From: Trichomonas vaginalis G3
Taxonomy: Eukaryota; Parabasalia; Trichomonadida; Trichomonadidae
NCBI RefSeq assembly: GCF_026262505.1
Contig: NC_067208.1
Location: 13,153,962 to 13,217,961 of the forward strand
Direction of reading: 5' to 3'
Length of the DNA: 64,000 nucleotides
Position numbers and translations under genes: made by a program. The notes under the pieces were generated by a model, which made no database searches, was not told where the DNA came from, and saw only the letters and a list, made by a program, of their open reading frames with translations. This document shows positions 38,090-49,112 of this stretch, piece by piece (the first letter of the stretch is position 1; every line of letters starts with the position of its first letter).

Positions 38090-39446
38090 ATTAAGAATGC
38101 GCATCTAAATTTTTATATGTCCTTCTTTCTTTTATTTTTCCCTTCCCTTTCTTTTCTTTTTCTTTTTTTTCCCTCCTCTTGCTCTCATTTACCTTTTTTT
38201 CCTTTTCTCATCATTTTTCAAAATTTTAAATTTTTATCAAAAATCTTGCCTATAAAAGCAGACTATGGAACCTTTTAATGCCTCTTAATCAATATTATAC
38301 AGCATAAAGCATATTAAATGAAAGTAATTACGTATAAATTTATTTTATTATCTTATTTATTAATTCTTTAGCATGTATTGTTTAATATTAACTTTTCTGT
38401 ACATTAAATATGATATCTCCAAAGTATGAATGCCTTGTAACGAAACGAAAACTTAATTTTATGTTGAATATTTGTCACAAACATTAGATTATTAAAATAT
38501 ATGTTGGATATCCCTTAGTATGAGACTTCATGACTCTTGTAGTCTAACGTGAGCTTTGGATTGCAAGCTCTGTGGTTAACGAACATAAATTAATTGTAAA
38601 GTTTTCAAAATTTTTCATCGTTTCTATCAGCATCTATTTTTCCTTTAAAATAATATATTTGTATGAATACAATATTTAGTAATTTTTTTATTTCCCATAA
38701 TTTCATTCAAAATTTCAGAAAAAATTAATTTCTATTCAATATTATTTCAGCTTCAAAACACTTCATTCTTATAGATGTTGATTCACTAAAGTGTGATACT
38801 CAATGTCTTATTTCAATGAAAATTGTTCTGCAAATTTATTTCACTTTTGACCTCACTTTTTCCGTAATTCAATTTTTTACTTTTAATATTTAGATCTTCA
38901 TAATATCATTTGAAAATTAACCATATAAAAAATCAAGTTAACAATTCACTTTTTCCGTAATTCAAAATCAAAAATATAAATAATATATCTTTTTATCAAA
39001 TATTATTATTATATTCTATGAAAAATGAGGTCCGGAAATTTTGCGGATTCCCGTAACTCAATTTTACGGAAAAAGTGCAGTAAACTATTCAAAATACGGA
39101 AAAATTGGTGTAAACTAATGATTTTACGGTAAAATCACGGAAAGTCCCGGAAGAATATATGTGCCTATATGAAATTATACAAAAATGAATCAAACGCATT
39201 TTAAAAGATTGTTCTTGTATTATAAATGCTATTCGCAGATTTATTAGTTGAAGAAAATTACCAAATTTTTGCCGATTTACAAAAAATGATTTACAAAGCA
39301 TATTTTTATAAGGCTTTAAAAATCTTTAAAATGTGACCGGTGACGGGAATCCATGGTAACCAACCGCGGTTCCCGTTTGGAATGCCATAATATAATGTAT
39401 TAAAAGATATTCTTCAATACAATAAAACAGAAGTTGAATGTGACGA
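38090..39446. other. Gene-free host DNA left of MAV2
   Basis: 1.36 kb, AT-rich. No convincing gene. It holds a pyrimidine-rich tract (38110-38220), degenerate copies of CACTTTTTCCGTAATTCAA in both orientations (38852, 38947, 39045-39130), and a hairpin ACGGGAA...TTCCCGT near 39342-39377. Confidence 0.6.
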
Positions 39447-39640
39447 AGTTAGTATACAAGTATTGGGTACGGCGGCACTGCGTTCCACTTTACCCAATAC
39501 TTGTGAATTTGACACTTTACAAAACCGTTAACGTGTATTTTACAACACAAACGACAACACTAACTTAACCTTAAATATTTACAAAGCCGCCAACCACTTC
39601 ACTTCACTAACGAACTCACTAATGTAAAAATAAACGTTCT
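39447..39640 (+). repeat. MAV2 left terminal inverted repeat
   Basis: The first ~190 bp match the MAV1 repeat and, inverted, 63795-63973. It begins AGTTAGTATAC and carries a hairpin whose stem (ATTGGGTA/TACCCAAT) differs from MAV1 while the loop GGCACTGCG is kept. Inward of this the two MAV2 ends diverge. Confidence 0.88.
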
Positions 39641-39675
39641 CACTATCGTTCTCACTAACGACTTCACTAATGTTC

Positions 39676-39969
39676 TCATAAATTTTCCTCAATATCTTCA
39701 TCATCAGTGTTAACCCTATTGTAGTCATACTTGAAGCCATAAACTTTCTCTAACTTCTTAACGTACAATTTACATAACTTACCTTCGTCATCGTATGGTT
39801 TAATGATATAACTATTTCTATCTTTATAAACAGTCAATGAAAAGTCAACTGGTCTCGGATGTATTTGAAAGAACATGTTATGCTCAGGAAGGAAGAATAA
39901 ATGTTTAAATGTATGTTTGTTATATGTTTTGATTTGTATGAGTTGCTTTTGTTCTGTCATTACATCCAA
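39676..39969 (-). CDS. MAV2 left-end terminal-repeat gene paralogue (97 aa)
   Basis: Same family as the MAV1 and MAV2 right-end genes but clearly diverged: HTFKHLFFLPEHNMFFQIHP, then SLTVYKDRNSYIIKPYDDEGKLCKL, with an acidic tail (NTDDEDIEENL). It lies where an identical copy would be expected if the two ends were homogenised, so the MAV2 ends have different histories. Function unknown; see the HNH gene for the shared domain. Looks whole. Confidence 0.72.
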   Translation of the reverse strand: MDVMTEQKQLIQIKTYNKHTFKHLFFLPEHNMFFQIHPRPVDFSLTVYKDRNSYIIKPYDDEGKLCKLYVKKLEKVYGFKYDYNRVNTDDEDIEENL

Positions 39970-40058
39970 ATAAAATAAAAATAAAATAAAAAATAAACTT
40001 AAAAATTAATGATATCACCACCCTCACACGTATGAAAACATAGCACAAAAATAAATTT

Positions 40059-40105
40059 AGGTGAAGTGGTGAAATCTCACCTCTTTTTTCACCTGTTTTT
40101 TCACC
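40059..40105. promoter_or_regulatory. Type B operator array, MAV2 left
   Basis: AGGTGAAGTGGTGAAATCTCACC then inverted half-sites CACCT and CACCC at 12 bp spacing; between the terminal-repeat gene and the coiled-coil gene. Confidence 0.7.
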
Positions 40106-40122
40106 CACTTGAATTCATTGCT

Positions 40123-40359
40123 TTATAACTCTCTTCCTTTCTCCAACTCTTCTAACTTCTTCTTAAGTTCAGCAATGTTGTCCTCATGAAGTTTAATCTT
40201 CCTTAATATACCTTCTCTATCTAATGGTTGCTTTATCTTTCTAAACTGAACTCTACCATCCTTCATAGTATGAACGTAAAAACCTTCTGGAACCGCTCCT
40301 GATTTAATGTATTCTACCAAAAACTTTTGTTTCATTGCTTCAGTGACTTTAGTCGTCAT
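40123..40359 (-). CDS. MAV2 small coiled-coil protein (78 aa)
   Basis: Homologue of MAV1 1509-1751, nearly identical over the first ~70 residues and differing in its last few. The start MTTKVTEAMK is preferred to the upstream in-frame Met because it matches MAV1. Ordered N-terminus, heptad-patterned C-terminus. Unknown function. Confidence 0.72.
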   Translation of the reverse strand: MTTKVTEAMKQKFLVEYIKSGAVPEGFYVHTMKDGRVQFRKIKQPLDREGILRKIKLHEDNIAELKKKLEELEKGREL

Positions 40360-40408
40360 TTCAATCAAATAAAAATTTTAATATTAAATAAAAAATAACG
40401 TTATTTTT

Positions 40409-40849
40409 TCAGTAAGGAAACGCAGGAGTTTTACGATTTATTTGAGGAGTAGGTTCTGGTTTAAATGTTGGAGTCGGTTTAGGAGTTGACTTTTGAACAG
40501 GAGTTTGTACTTCCATAGGTTCAGGAGTCATTGAAGGTTTTGCTTGTGAAGGTGTTGGAGTTTGTTTAACTTCAGCTACTTCAGTATTATTTACAACATT
40601 TGCTTTATTTCTTTTCAACATCATAACTGCTCCTGCTGTAGCTAGCAAACCTAGTGGGAGACCATATCTTATATAAGGACTTGACCAAATGCTATTTTTG
40701 ACAGGAGCTGGTGGAACACCTAACCTTGGTGAAACTGCTCTTTGCCATTGTGCAGCTCGTAAGAAATATTCAATAGGTGCTCCATAATCGTTTGGTAAAG
40801 TTTGTTTCATAGATGGTGAAGGTTCACGAGAGCTTGATGAAGAACTCAT
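40409..40849 (-). CDS. MAV2 proline-rich membrane-anchored protein (146 aa)
   Basis: Ser-rich N-terminus (MSSSSSSREPSPS), a short conserved region (NDYGAPIEYFLRAAQWQRAV), one membrane-like segment (~residues 66-83, YGLPLGLLATAGAVMML) followed by lysines, then a Pro/Thr/Lys-rich tail (~100-146). Small membrane proteins next to the major capsid gene occur in adenovirus-like and Polinton elements. It may act in entry or assembly at a membrane; this is inference. Looks whole. Confidence 0.7.
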   Translation of the reverse strand: MSSSSSSREPSPSMKQTLPNDYGAPIEYFLRAAQWQRAVSPRLGVPPAPVKNSIWSSPYIRYGLPLGLLATAGAVMMLKRNKANVVNNTEVAEVKQTPTPSQAKPSMTPEPMEVQTPVQKSTPKPTPTFKPEPTPQINRKTPAFPY

Positions 40850-40877
40850 TTATAAGTTTAAAAAAAACGTTCATCCT

Positions 40878-42447
40878 TTATTCCTCACTGTCGTCCGTAG
40901 CTAAGTTATAGTCATCTAATCTTATTATGGGGATGCCATTAGCACGCACCTGAATGGCAAAGCAACAATCCCTCATAAATCCAATAAGTGGCTTTGGTAC
41001 GTTTTCAGTTGCTAGTTCAATAGGTCCTTTAACAGACAATTTGTATGTTATTGGAGCAGTAGATGTTTGACCTTGCTGGAAGCAAAAGTCCACTTCTGTT
41101 GGAAAACCACATAAGAAATGTGTGTTGTCATAGCTATCCCATTTATGTTCCACACTACCATCATCCACCAATGACCTCATAACATCTTCATTAAATCCTA
41201 TCATATCATTGTTTGTATTGCAAGCGTTCGCAACCATTTCATAAAATACAGGTCCATATGATTTTTCAGGTTCTGCAGGCATATTTCCATAAGCTCCCAT
41301 GGAAAGCTGAAGATATTTAAACTTAGGGTTCTCAAAATTAACATAATAGTTGTCTTTCTTTCTAAATAGTGCCCAAATACTTTTAACATTAATAGGCGTA
41401 TAAGCTGCTGTAAATGTTGCACTTGAACTATCTGTATTCTTTGAGAATGAACCGTCCATAGGAATCCAATCCATAACTTTAACAGGAAAACATAAAGCCT
41501 CGTTTGTATAATGTTCTACAAGTTCTGTATAAATGTTAGGGTCTAAAGAGAATGACTTTGGATGAATGAAACATTCATTAAAATCCATCTTTGTTCGAAA
41601 TAGTTGCTGGGTTACAGTTGTAATAGTAACTGTTCCACTAGCTTCTACTGCCTTCGTTATCATAGTGAATGGTTCATTCCATGGAACAAATTTATTTGTC
41701 GGTGGATTGAATCTGAAGCAAATGCAACTTTAAGAGTTGGATTGAAAGCAATGATATCATTTACAGATATAGATGTGCATTGTAAGGCGTCGCTACTGAA
41801 CTTTACTTTAAGCTGAATGTTTCCTGCAAAAGCTGGAATAAATCTTATAGCTTCTAATGGAAGGAATCTTCTAACAGGAATTCTTAAACGAAGCTTAAAA
41901 TCAAATGATTTTCCTGCTGTAATTGGACCACTAACAATTTGTCCTGTTCTGCATGTTCCCGAATGACTCCATACATCTTCATGTCGAGTCTTTGAGAAAA
42001 CATCTACTTTCTTTATTTGTTCGGTAGTTTGTGAGTTTGAAGTTATATATGCTTCTTCTCTTGCGTTGTCTTGAGAATATACGATACGACCATTTGCAAG
42101 GATTTGATATCCAGCAACTGCATAGAAAGCGTCATCGAAACCAATCCAAAATCCTGGTGGGTTTGTTTTATTGGAACCTGAACCAATTTCTTTATCTACA
42201 ATAAATTGACCTTCCATTTTATACGTAATGAATGTATTGTAAAGGTCCAACATATTTTCACCAGGAGGTGAGAGATTGAATGTTACCAGTGTTATCTTTA
42301 GCAGTTCCAGGTTGTGATGGAATCTTTGCGTCAGAATATTTTCTATTAGTGTCACCAATTTGAACTGCATTGTCTATGATATCGAATATGAGCGAATCTG
42401 ATGAATATGCTCTGCTGGAGTAAATTCGTTTAGCTGTTCTTCTGCAT
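40878..42447 (-). pseudogene. MAV2 major capsid protein (double jelly-roll type)
   Basis: Broken copy of the gene at 2276-3850, with a C-terminal half of ~260 residues still open. Contains RIPVRRFLPLEAIRFIPAFA and an FNLSPPGENMLDLYNT strand. Major capsid assignment rests on similarity to the E2 gene and on the conserved order; see MAV1. Confidence 0.75.
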
Positions 42448-42473
42448 GTATTTACTTCAGATAAAATATCTAT

Positions 42474-42904
42474 TTACTTCATTATTCTCACTCTTCTTCT
42501 TGGCATTCGTGGTGGAAGTTGTTTCTTGACATTTTCAATGAACTGTACATTCTCTTTTGTCTCAACTTCTTTCACTGCGGGTCAGGGTTCTTTGACTCGG
42601 TTTGCTTTTCAATGAAATTCACGAACTTTGCAATAAGCTCTTGGTTCGTTATTGAAAGAACATCTGCTTCTTTTCTTCTTGTTCTATTGACTTTTCAGTT
42701 TGAACAGAAGGTTTTATATGGGCTTCGTGGCTTCACCCTTGCCATGCACCTTAATGTTGTCGCTTCTGCATTCGCTAATGGAACCTTTCTTTTTCTTACG
42801 TATATTTTACCATCTTTACTCTGACTTACGTAATAGAAAGGATGTTGTATTCCTCTGGCGTCATTTAATATAATAGACTCTCGTTCTGATTTTGACAAGC
42901 TCAT
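42474..42904 (-). pseudogene. MAV2 small basic-tailed protein
   Basis: Broken copy of 3878-4312. Start MSLSKSERESIILNDARG; FYYVSQSKDGKIYVRKRK strand pair; Arg-rich end. Confidence 0.6.
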
Positions 42905-42951
42905 TTTACATCGGTTAAAGTTTTAATTTTTAGTTTTTTATCTACAGTCAA

Positions 42952-43224
42952 ATGACTCAGACAAGCCCTACGGACAAGACCCAAGGGGTCATAGATGTTG
43001 AAGCATTGAAGAAAGAAATTCGTGAGCAAATTTTATCCGAACTGAAGGAACAAAAACCAGAACAAAAGCCAGAGAGACCAAAGAGAAAACTTAGTGAAAA
43101 ACAACTAGCTGCATTAGCTGCTGGAAGACAGAAGAACCCACGTTTGCTGGCGAAAAAAGCTAGAGAAGAAGCAAAAGCAAAGGAAGAACAAAAAGCAAAG
43201 GAAGCTGAAGCAAAGAAAGAGTAA
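42952..43224 (+). CDS. MAV2 Lys/Glu-rich small protein (90 aa)
   Basis: MTQTSPTDKTQGVIDVEALK, then a charged helix, a KPERPKRKLSEKQLAALAAGRQ basic segment and an Ala/Lys/Glu repeat tail. Likely helical and nucleic-acid or capsid associated. Lies 24 bp ahead of the capsid-like gene. Looks whole, unlike its MAV1 copy. Family not recognised. Confidence 0.7.
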   Translation: MTQTSPTDKTQGVIDVEALKKEIREQILSELKEQKPEQKPERPKRKLSEKQLAALAAGRQKNPRLLAKKAREEAKAKEEQKAKEAEAKKE

Positions 43225-43248
43225 ATGGTTTATTTTTATCCAAACTAA

Positions 43249-44105
43249 ATGTATAGACAAATACCTTTATCTGTTGCGTTCAGTAGTGAAAACCCTGACG
43301 TCAAAATAAAGGGGAACAGAGTAACGTTTAAGTTTCCAACAGACTGGATTGTGAACATAAATGAAGAGAAGTACATTGGCATAACATCTATGTATATAAC
43401 ACGTGCTTTCAGAAAGGTTGACTTTATACTTCAAGTCGAGATAGAAAATGACGAACAGTCTTTAAGCGCCCAAAACATTCACATATACAAATACTTTAAA
43501 GACGATACAACATTGTTGCAATGTATGATTTCATTTAATGAGATGTTCGAGAAAAAGTTCAATATTGAAGTACAAACTTTACAGCCTTTACGTGAGTTTC
43601 TTGCACAACTGAAAGAAGAAGGTAGTCAGCCACAACTTATAGACTTTCATTATGAATTTAATGAAAATGAAGATGGAACTCATGACTGTCAGTTTGTTAT
43701 ATATTCACCATTCAATGAAGTCGCTAAAAAGAAAGAAAATCCATTACGTATAAGGTTTCAAATCTCTGAACCCAATGAAGACTTCAAGAATGTTTTCAAT
43801 TATGATGCAATACTTCCGAGGAAAAATGAATTTTCAAAGATTGTAACACCTGGCATTTGGGATAGAAAGCAAGCTATATTATATTCAAACTTAAGTAAGG
43901 GAGTTGAAAATGAGTTCATTGGTCATACAAGAACTTCACCACTTCCTAACCCTAATACTATAAATTAACTGGCTTCAATCGTGAGTTTTGGATAGACATG
44001 TTCTCCACTCATGACCATAAGTGCCCAGTGTTCTTACCTCCAGATGGGAAAGATTGTTTATACATTGAAGCACAATTGTTAAACTCTACAATAGCTGTAT
44101 TGTAA
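43249..44105 (+). pseudogene. MAV2 second capsid-like structural protein
   Basis: Copy of 4636-5486, mostly open and nearly identical at the N-terminus (MYRQIPLSVAFSSENPDVKI). Slightly broken. Beta-rich virion protein by inference. Confidence 0.62.
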
Positions 44106-44114
44106 ATGACCACA

Positions 44115-44140
44115 TAGGCTTCGCCCATGCCGCTAGCGGC
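44115..44140. repeat. GC-rich palindrome at the HNH-less site
   Basis: GGCTTCGCCCATGCCGCTAGCGGC forms two hairpin-like stems and lies at the intergenic place where MAV1 carries the HNH gene. Confidence 0.65.
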
Positions 44141-44186
44141 TTATTTTTATCACAAATGACCTCATTGCTGACAAAAATAAATGACC

Positions 44187-47100
44187 TCAGAACTTCAACT
44201 TACGAATAAAGCTTGTTTTAGTCGTTATTGAAAAGTTGAACTTTTCAGCAAAGCAAGGTTGACATGACTTACATAAGTCGAATGCAATCTCTTGACCATC
44301 ATAAAGTGCTTTGTAAAGTTTCATTAAACTGAACTCAGAGTCTTTGTCATATGTTCCAACAGGTATGTGAATGTTCTTATCTTCATTGTAATAGCATTGT
44401 ATAGCTTCAGGAAACATTTCATTAGCGGTTAAAGCAATAACATCTTGCTTCACGCCTTTCATTCTGCAGTGAAATGCAACTTCATTTAAATCATTCGTGA
44501 GTAAGTCTATGTAGGTCTTCTTTCCACAGAAAATACTTTTATAAGCTAAACTTTGTTTTCCAGGTGTTATTTCTGCAAAGTCGCTATGAAATTGACCAAG
44601 GTTCTTTCCTATAAGTTCTCTACCGTATCTCTTCTTAAACTCTGCTGCAAGCTTTGGGATGTCTTCATTATATAAGTGCATACTGTCGGTATCCTGGTAA
44701 AATATTTGAAGACCCATGTCCTCTGCAGTACAGAATACTTCATTCATAATACGTTTTGACATAGACAGAATATTAACACCAAGTGGACAGAAGTTAAAGT
44801 GTCTGCAAATGCTTTTCGTTAGCTTGAAAATAGTTTTATCTGAACCATCCAAACCTTCGAACTTCACTATATGGTTGTAATTTCTTATAGCATATCTTAT
44901 AGCATCTTTGTCATCTACTATGGTTATTTTTGACTCAATAGGAGATAGAATAGTTTTGCCATAAATGCTGTTCAGAATGAGTTTTATAATTTCTTGTAAG
45001 GGGTTTTCTTCTTTCTTATACTTTAACCTTAACTCAACAACTTCTTTACTTCATCTCTTATTCTCATATCTCTGTTTCCATCGTAATAGTATCCTTGCAA
45101 CACTTCACATTTGACACCTTGATATTTTATGAGGTCTTGTAATGTTATATGGTCAACATACATGAGACAGCAAGTGTTTGAACTTCTTGGAACGTTAAGT
45201 TCTGGATTTAGTTCAGGGTCGCAAAACTATTAAATGAAAGTGTCTGGGTATACCAATCTCTGTTCTTAATGAGAACAAAGAAGCCAGACATAAACTTTTC
45301 ACCAATGGGTTCCTTTTGGTCATCATCGAATAAATGTCTCATGAGATACTCTGTGTTTACATTTCTTCCTTCAATACTTTTGGAATACCTTCTAAAGTAT
45401 AAAGTCTTGCTATAGCTGAAGGATATAATGAAACAGTGTCGAAGTCAGCAATGAGTTTCTTTTTGCTCTTTTGTTTCATGTTATCTGACAACATACATCT
45501 TCCACCTTGAATGCATCTCGAAATAAATTCTCTTGGTTTATTTGAGAGGTCATAAAGATTTCCATTCGGGAAGTATACTCTGTTCTCAAACAATTTGTTA
45601 GCAATTGAACAAATACTAACGTAGTCATAAACGTTTTAAATCAAACTCTTTCAATAAGTCATTGCGGAACTTTACAAAACCTTCTCTTAAAATTCTTACA
45701 TCTTGTTTGCAGTAAAACGTGCTATATTTTTCTAAGTCGAAGTGGTTCTCATCTATTCTGCAACCTTTGATGGAATCTATGTTTTCATAAATGTATCTGC
45801 ATCCCGGATAAACTTACATGCTTCAGAAATGACACCAGTTCTGTTGTCATTTGCTAACAAACACTGCTGTAGTAGTTATATGGAAATACTTCTTTCGGTC
45901 CTGTTTGTAAGTTAAACATAGCAGGAAATAGTTTAAGCTTCTTATTTATAACACTGTAAGAGTCTTTTATAATAATTGCCCGTCCTTTATATAAACCAGT
46001 TATTTGCATTGTTCGTGAACCTTTAATGATGGGAGTTCCTTTCACTTCTGTCATGTGTCTTAAGATGAAGTTTATGTCATAACTGAGGTTGTGAAAATAT
46101 ATTAAACTCTTGTCAGGGAGTCGTTCCAAAAATTCTGTTGCACAGTTCTGACCCCATATGCTTTCACTCACTGAACCATCTTCACTGTCATAACAGATGT
46201 TAAAAGCTTTATGAAAGCCATCCGTACTACACTCAAAGTCAGCAAAGAAAACGTGCTCAGGAATGAATTTACATTTAGCTTTATTTACTTCTTTTGACTC
46301 TGCTTTCTTCTTCAGTTGTACACAATACTTTGGAGCATATGTCAAATCTTTAAATGGTGCAAGGTTCTGTTTATATAAGTCAGTAGTATATGTGAAAAGT
46401 TCTCCATAAGAAATAGGTTCGAAATATTTGCACTCCCACAATGTTTTCATAACATCCCATAACGGTGGTTCTATCATAACGAACTACATATTTATCTTCT
46501 CTCTTTGTATAAATCTTCATCTGTTTCTCAATGTTCATTCCACCACAAGCTTTGAGAATTTCTTATAGTTTCGAATGAAGTATGTTGTCATTGGAAGTCT
46601 TTCATTTAGCATGTAGTGGTCTTCAACAAGAAGTAAGTCAATAGTTCTAACAGTTTCGCATTCTTTTGGTATATATCTCTTTATTTCATTATGTCTTGAG
46701 TCATTGAAATAACCAATGGTAACATTAAATGCTATACCTGTTGCGTCAGAAATTTCTTGTACTTTACTTTGAGGAAAGTCTCTAACACGAATGACTTCTC
46801 TCATGTGGTCAATAGTTTCTTCATTACTCCAGCCTGAATGCAAGCATAAACGAAACAATTGTCCTCTGTCATAAGTGTTGCAGTTCTTTTGTTCAGTTCA
46901 TTGAAGATTTGGTAGCGTTCAAGATTTATAGGTAATGTGCAAAGATACTTCCATAACTGACCGCTTCTCTTCTTATAAAACTTCTTTTCACCATTATCTT
47001 TCCAAAAGCTTTCTATAAGTGCTGGGTTTCCTGTTTGCTTAAAGAGCTTCCAAAATGGCTTCTGGTCATTTGTCAGTGTGCTTTCATCTCTATATGGTCT

Positions 47101-48025
47101 CTTTTTTGGTTTGCCTTTCTTTACATCTGACATCGTTAAGCCTTCATATTCTGTTAAATCATACATCTTTATTTCAGTAAGATTCTTTATGTTTGTCAAG
47201 AAGAAGTCATAGTGCATTTCAACAATACCTGCAGCATTTGCTTCTATCTCTGATATAAAGTTCTCCTTCAAGAGCTGATGTAGTAATGTTCCAATATTAT
47301 TGAGGTTTAACGTAGAACATTCATACTTTCCACCAAGTTTATAACATACCATCCATCTTTGTTGCGAGTTTATTTTAATTTTCTCTAAGAGTCTCATGAA
47401 AACCTTACCGAAATGTTTGTGTAAGTATTCTCTGTTTGGTTCATCTAAAGCTTCGATGTTAAAGTCAATGAGTCTATTGCCTGACTTCACATTTCTCTTC
47501 CTATTCTCTTCATCTTTCTTTAACCATCTCTCACCTTCTTTTGGTTTGTCGTCAATGGAACGAATGACATCGTTAGCTTTGCGAACTTGTTCTATAGCAC
47601 TTTTAAACATCTCTCTTCTCTGTTGTTTCAGTGTGTCGTCTCTTCTTCTTGTTTCACCAACGTTTGCATTTGTTATGTCAAACATTTCTTGACGAACATC
47701 ATGCGAAAGAGCTTTACGAGTATGACCAACGTTCGCATTTGTTATGTCAAACATTTCTCTTCTTACTTCATGAGGTACTGAACGTCTATGATATAAGTCA
47801 ATAGCAATGTCATTTAAAGGAATGCTCTTGCATGGACTTCGTCCTCGCCGCGTTGCGGCTTTATGAACTCATGAATTCTATCATAACTTATTGCACCATT
47901 GTAGTCTTTAATGAAGTCAGCGAGTGCTTTTTTGTTTGTCGCGTAATGTTTTGCAACATCTATATTAGCTTCTGTAAGAAGTTGTTTTATTTCCGAGTTT
48001 CTAACTTAGACAACTTCCGATACAT
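44187..48025 (-). pseudogene. polB: MAV2 protein-primed PolB with OTU-like region
   Basis: Broken in several places; matches MAV1 6171-9944 end to end. The same exonuclease (FADFECSTDG, YFHNLSYDINFI), motif A (SLYPSA) and motif C (YQDTDS) segments are seen. The N-terminal leader has two copies of the MFDITNANVG repeat where MAV1 has one, and carries the in-frame GC palindrome at 47831-47859. Confidence 0.88.
47831..47859. repeat. GC-rich palindromic mini-element inside MAV2 polB
   Basis: Same two-hairpin element as 9749-9777 at the same place, so it predates the MAV1/MAV2 split. Confidence 0.75.
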
Positions 48026-48084
48026 CTTTAGTAGGAAATAAAAAAATATTTTTTCGAAAAAATAAACTTAGAAAAATTATTTCT

Positions 48085-48453
48085 TTATATATTTGCCATT
48101 CCGAACTTCGAAAAGAGTTTTATACCAGCATAGAATTTTTCTCTAGAGCTTGGTCTTATATCGTTTTCATGACAATATTTTCTATATTCTTCATATAAAG
48201 CCTTTTTTTCATACATTTTATAAGGACAATCTAACCAGAATAGCGCATATCCATTTTCGTTATCTAGGTCTCTATATGTTTGTGGAATTTCGCTTTCTTC
48301 TGTTTGTAGAATTTCGCCTTCACTATTTAGTTCTATGTATATATATTGTGGAATTTCGCTTTCTCTATTTAGTTCTATGTCTATATATTGTGGCTTAAAA
48401 GGATGTGGGCAAGAAGGGTCTGGCGCTATGTAAAAAGTTAATTTTTCTGTCAT
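48085..48453 (-). CDS. MAV2 SF3-helicase-tail-like protein (122 aa)
   Basis: Residues ~75-120 (ALYEEYRKYCHENDIRPSSR) match the C-terminal domain of the E2 SF3 helicase (SLYDSYKQYCQEYGYMTASK). The N-terminal half holds degenerate repeats of YIxIELNxExEI. The leader TTTTTATCCGATAGAAAAG is shared with the E2 gene at 26377. No helicase motifs are present. It has no MAV1 counterpart, so it was probably acquired from an E2-like element. Looks whole; function unknown. Confidence 0.65.
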   Translation of the reverse strand: MTEKLTFYIAPDPSCPHPFKPQYIDIELNRESEIPQYIYIELNSEGEILQTEESEIPQTYRDLDNENGYALFWLDCPYKMYEKKALYEEYRKYCHENDIRPSSREKFYAGIKLFSKFGMANI

Positions 48454-48549
48454 CTTTTCTATCGGATAAAAAATATTTTTTGAAAAATTAGATTACATTT
48501 TTTTAAGTTATTTTTCAAATAATTTAATATTTTTATTTTAATGAAACAC

Positions 48550-48811
48550 ATGCAAGATTGCAAGTTCTTTTCATACAATGCTCTCGCTACTGCCATCAAG
48601 AATGAGTTCAATGGTGCTTCAAACGTCAATGTTATCTTTAACAAGAAGTTTGTGAAAGAATCTAAGTTCGGTCAGTATGTCAGACCATTAGCTATTGTCA
48701 TTGACCGCAAACGTTATACTTCACAAGAGTTAGCAGTAGTTTTGAAACAAAGGGTTTCTTCGTGAATGTCAAAGATACTCATTATACTGTTATAAAGAAC
48801 TCCAACATTGA
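48550..48811 (+). pseudogene. MAV2 copy of the 87 aa small protein
   Basis: Broken copy of 10043-10306; first ~70 codons nearly identical. Confidence 0.65.
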
Positions 48812-48826
48812 CTTCTTCAGTATTGC

Positions 48827-49008
48827 TTGAATCTTTCCGAACAGAAAGAATATAAGAAGGGTGAAACATGTGAAATATTATCTTCATCTCTGAAGACAAT
48901 AACGAACAAGATGTTATACAAAAGTTCTTACCAAAGGTTGAAGAAGCTTCTATTGACATTGACGAAGGAAGTGAAATGGTTGAAGAAATTGACCCTGAAG
49001 CTATTTAA
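48827..49008 (+). pseudogene. MAV2 copy of the small acidic-tailed protein
   Basis: Broken copy of 10323-10508; the acidic end and stop region are conserved at the DNA level. Confidence 0.55.
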
Positions 49009-49024
49009 CCAAAAATATATTTTT

Positions 49025-49058
49025 GGTGAAGAGGTGAGATTTCACCTGTTTTTTCACC
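49025..49058. promoter_or_regulatory. Type B operator array, MAV2
   Basis: GGTGAAGAGGTGAGATTTCACC with an inverted CACCT half-site 12 bp on, directly after the acidic gene. MAV1 has no array at the equivalent position. Confidence 0.7.
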
Positions 49059-49067
49059 TCATTCTCT

Positions 49068-49112
49068 CTTCGTTAATGTTGTCGTGACTTCTTCGTTAAT
49101 GTTGTCGTGACT
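49068..49112. repeat. TTCGTTAATGTTGTCGTGACT direct repeat
   Basis: Two tandem copies of a ~21 bp sequence between the operator array and the end of the KilA-N gene. Confidence 0.65.

Noticed and set aside
39442-39446. Target-site duplication for MAV2.
   Set aside because: GACGA on the left does not match TCTTT on the right with any one- or two-base shift of the boundary.
38090-39446. Protein-coding genes in the host gap left of MAV2.
   Set aside because: Only short frames of biased composition without start context or similarity.
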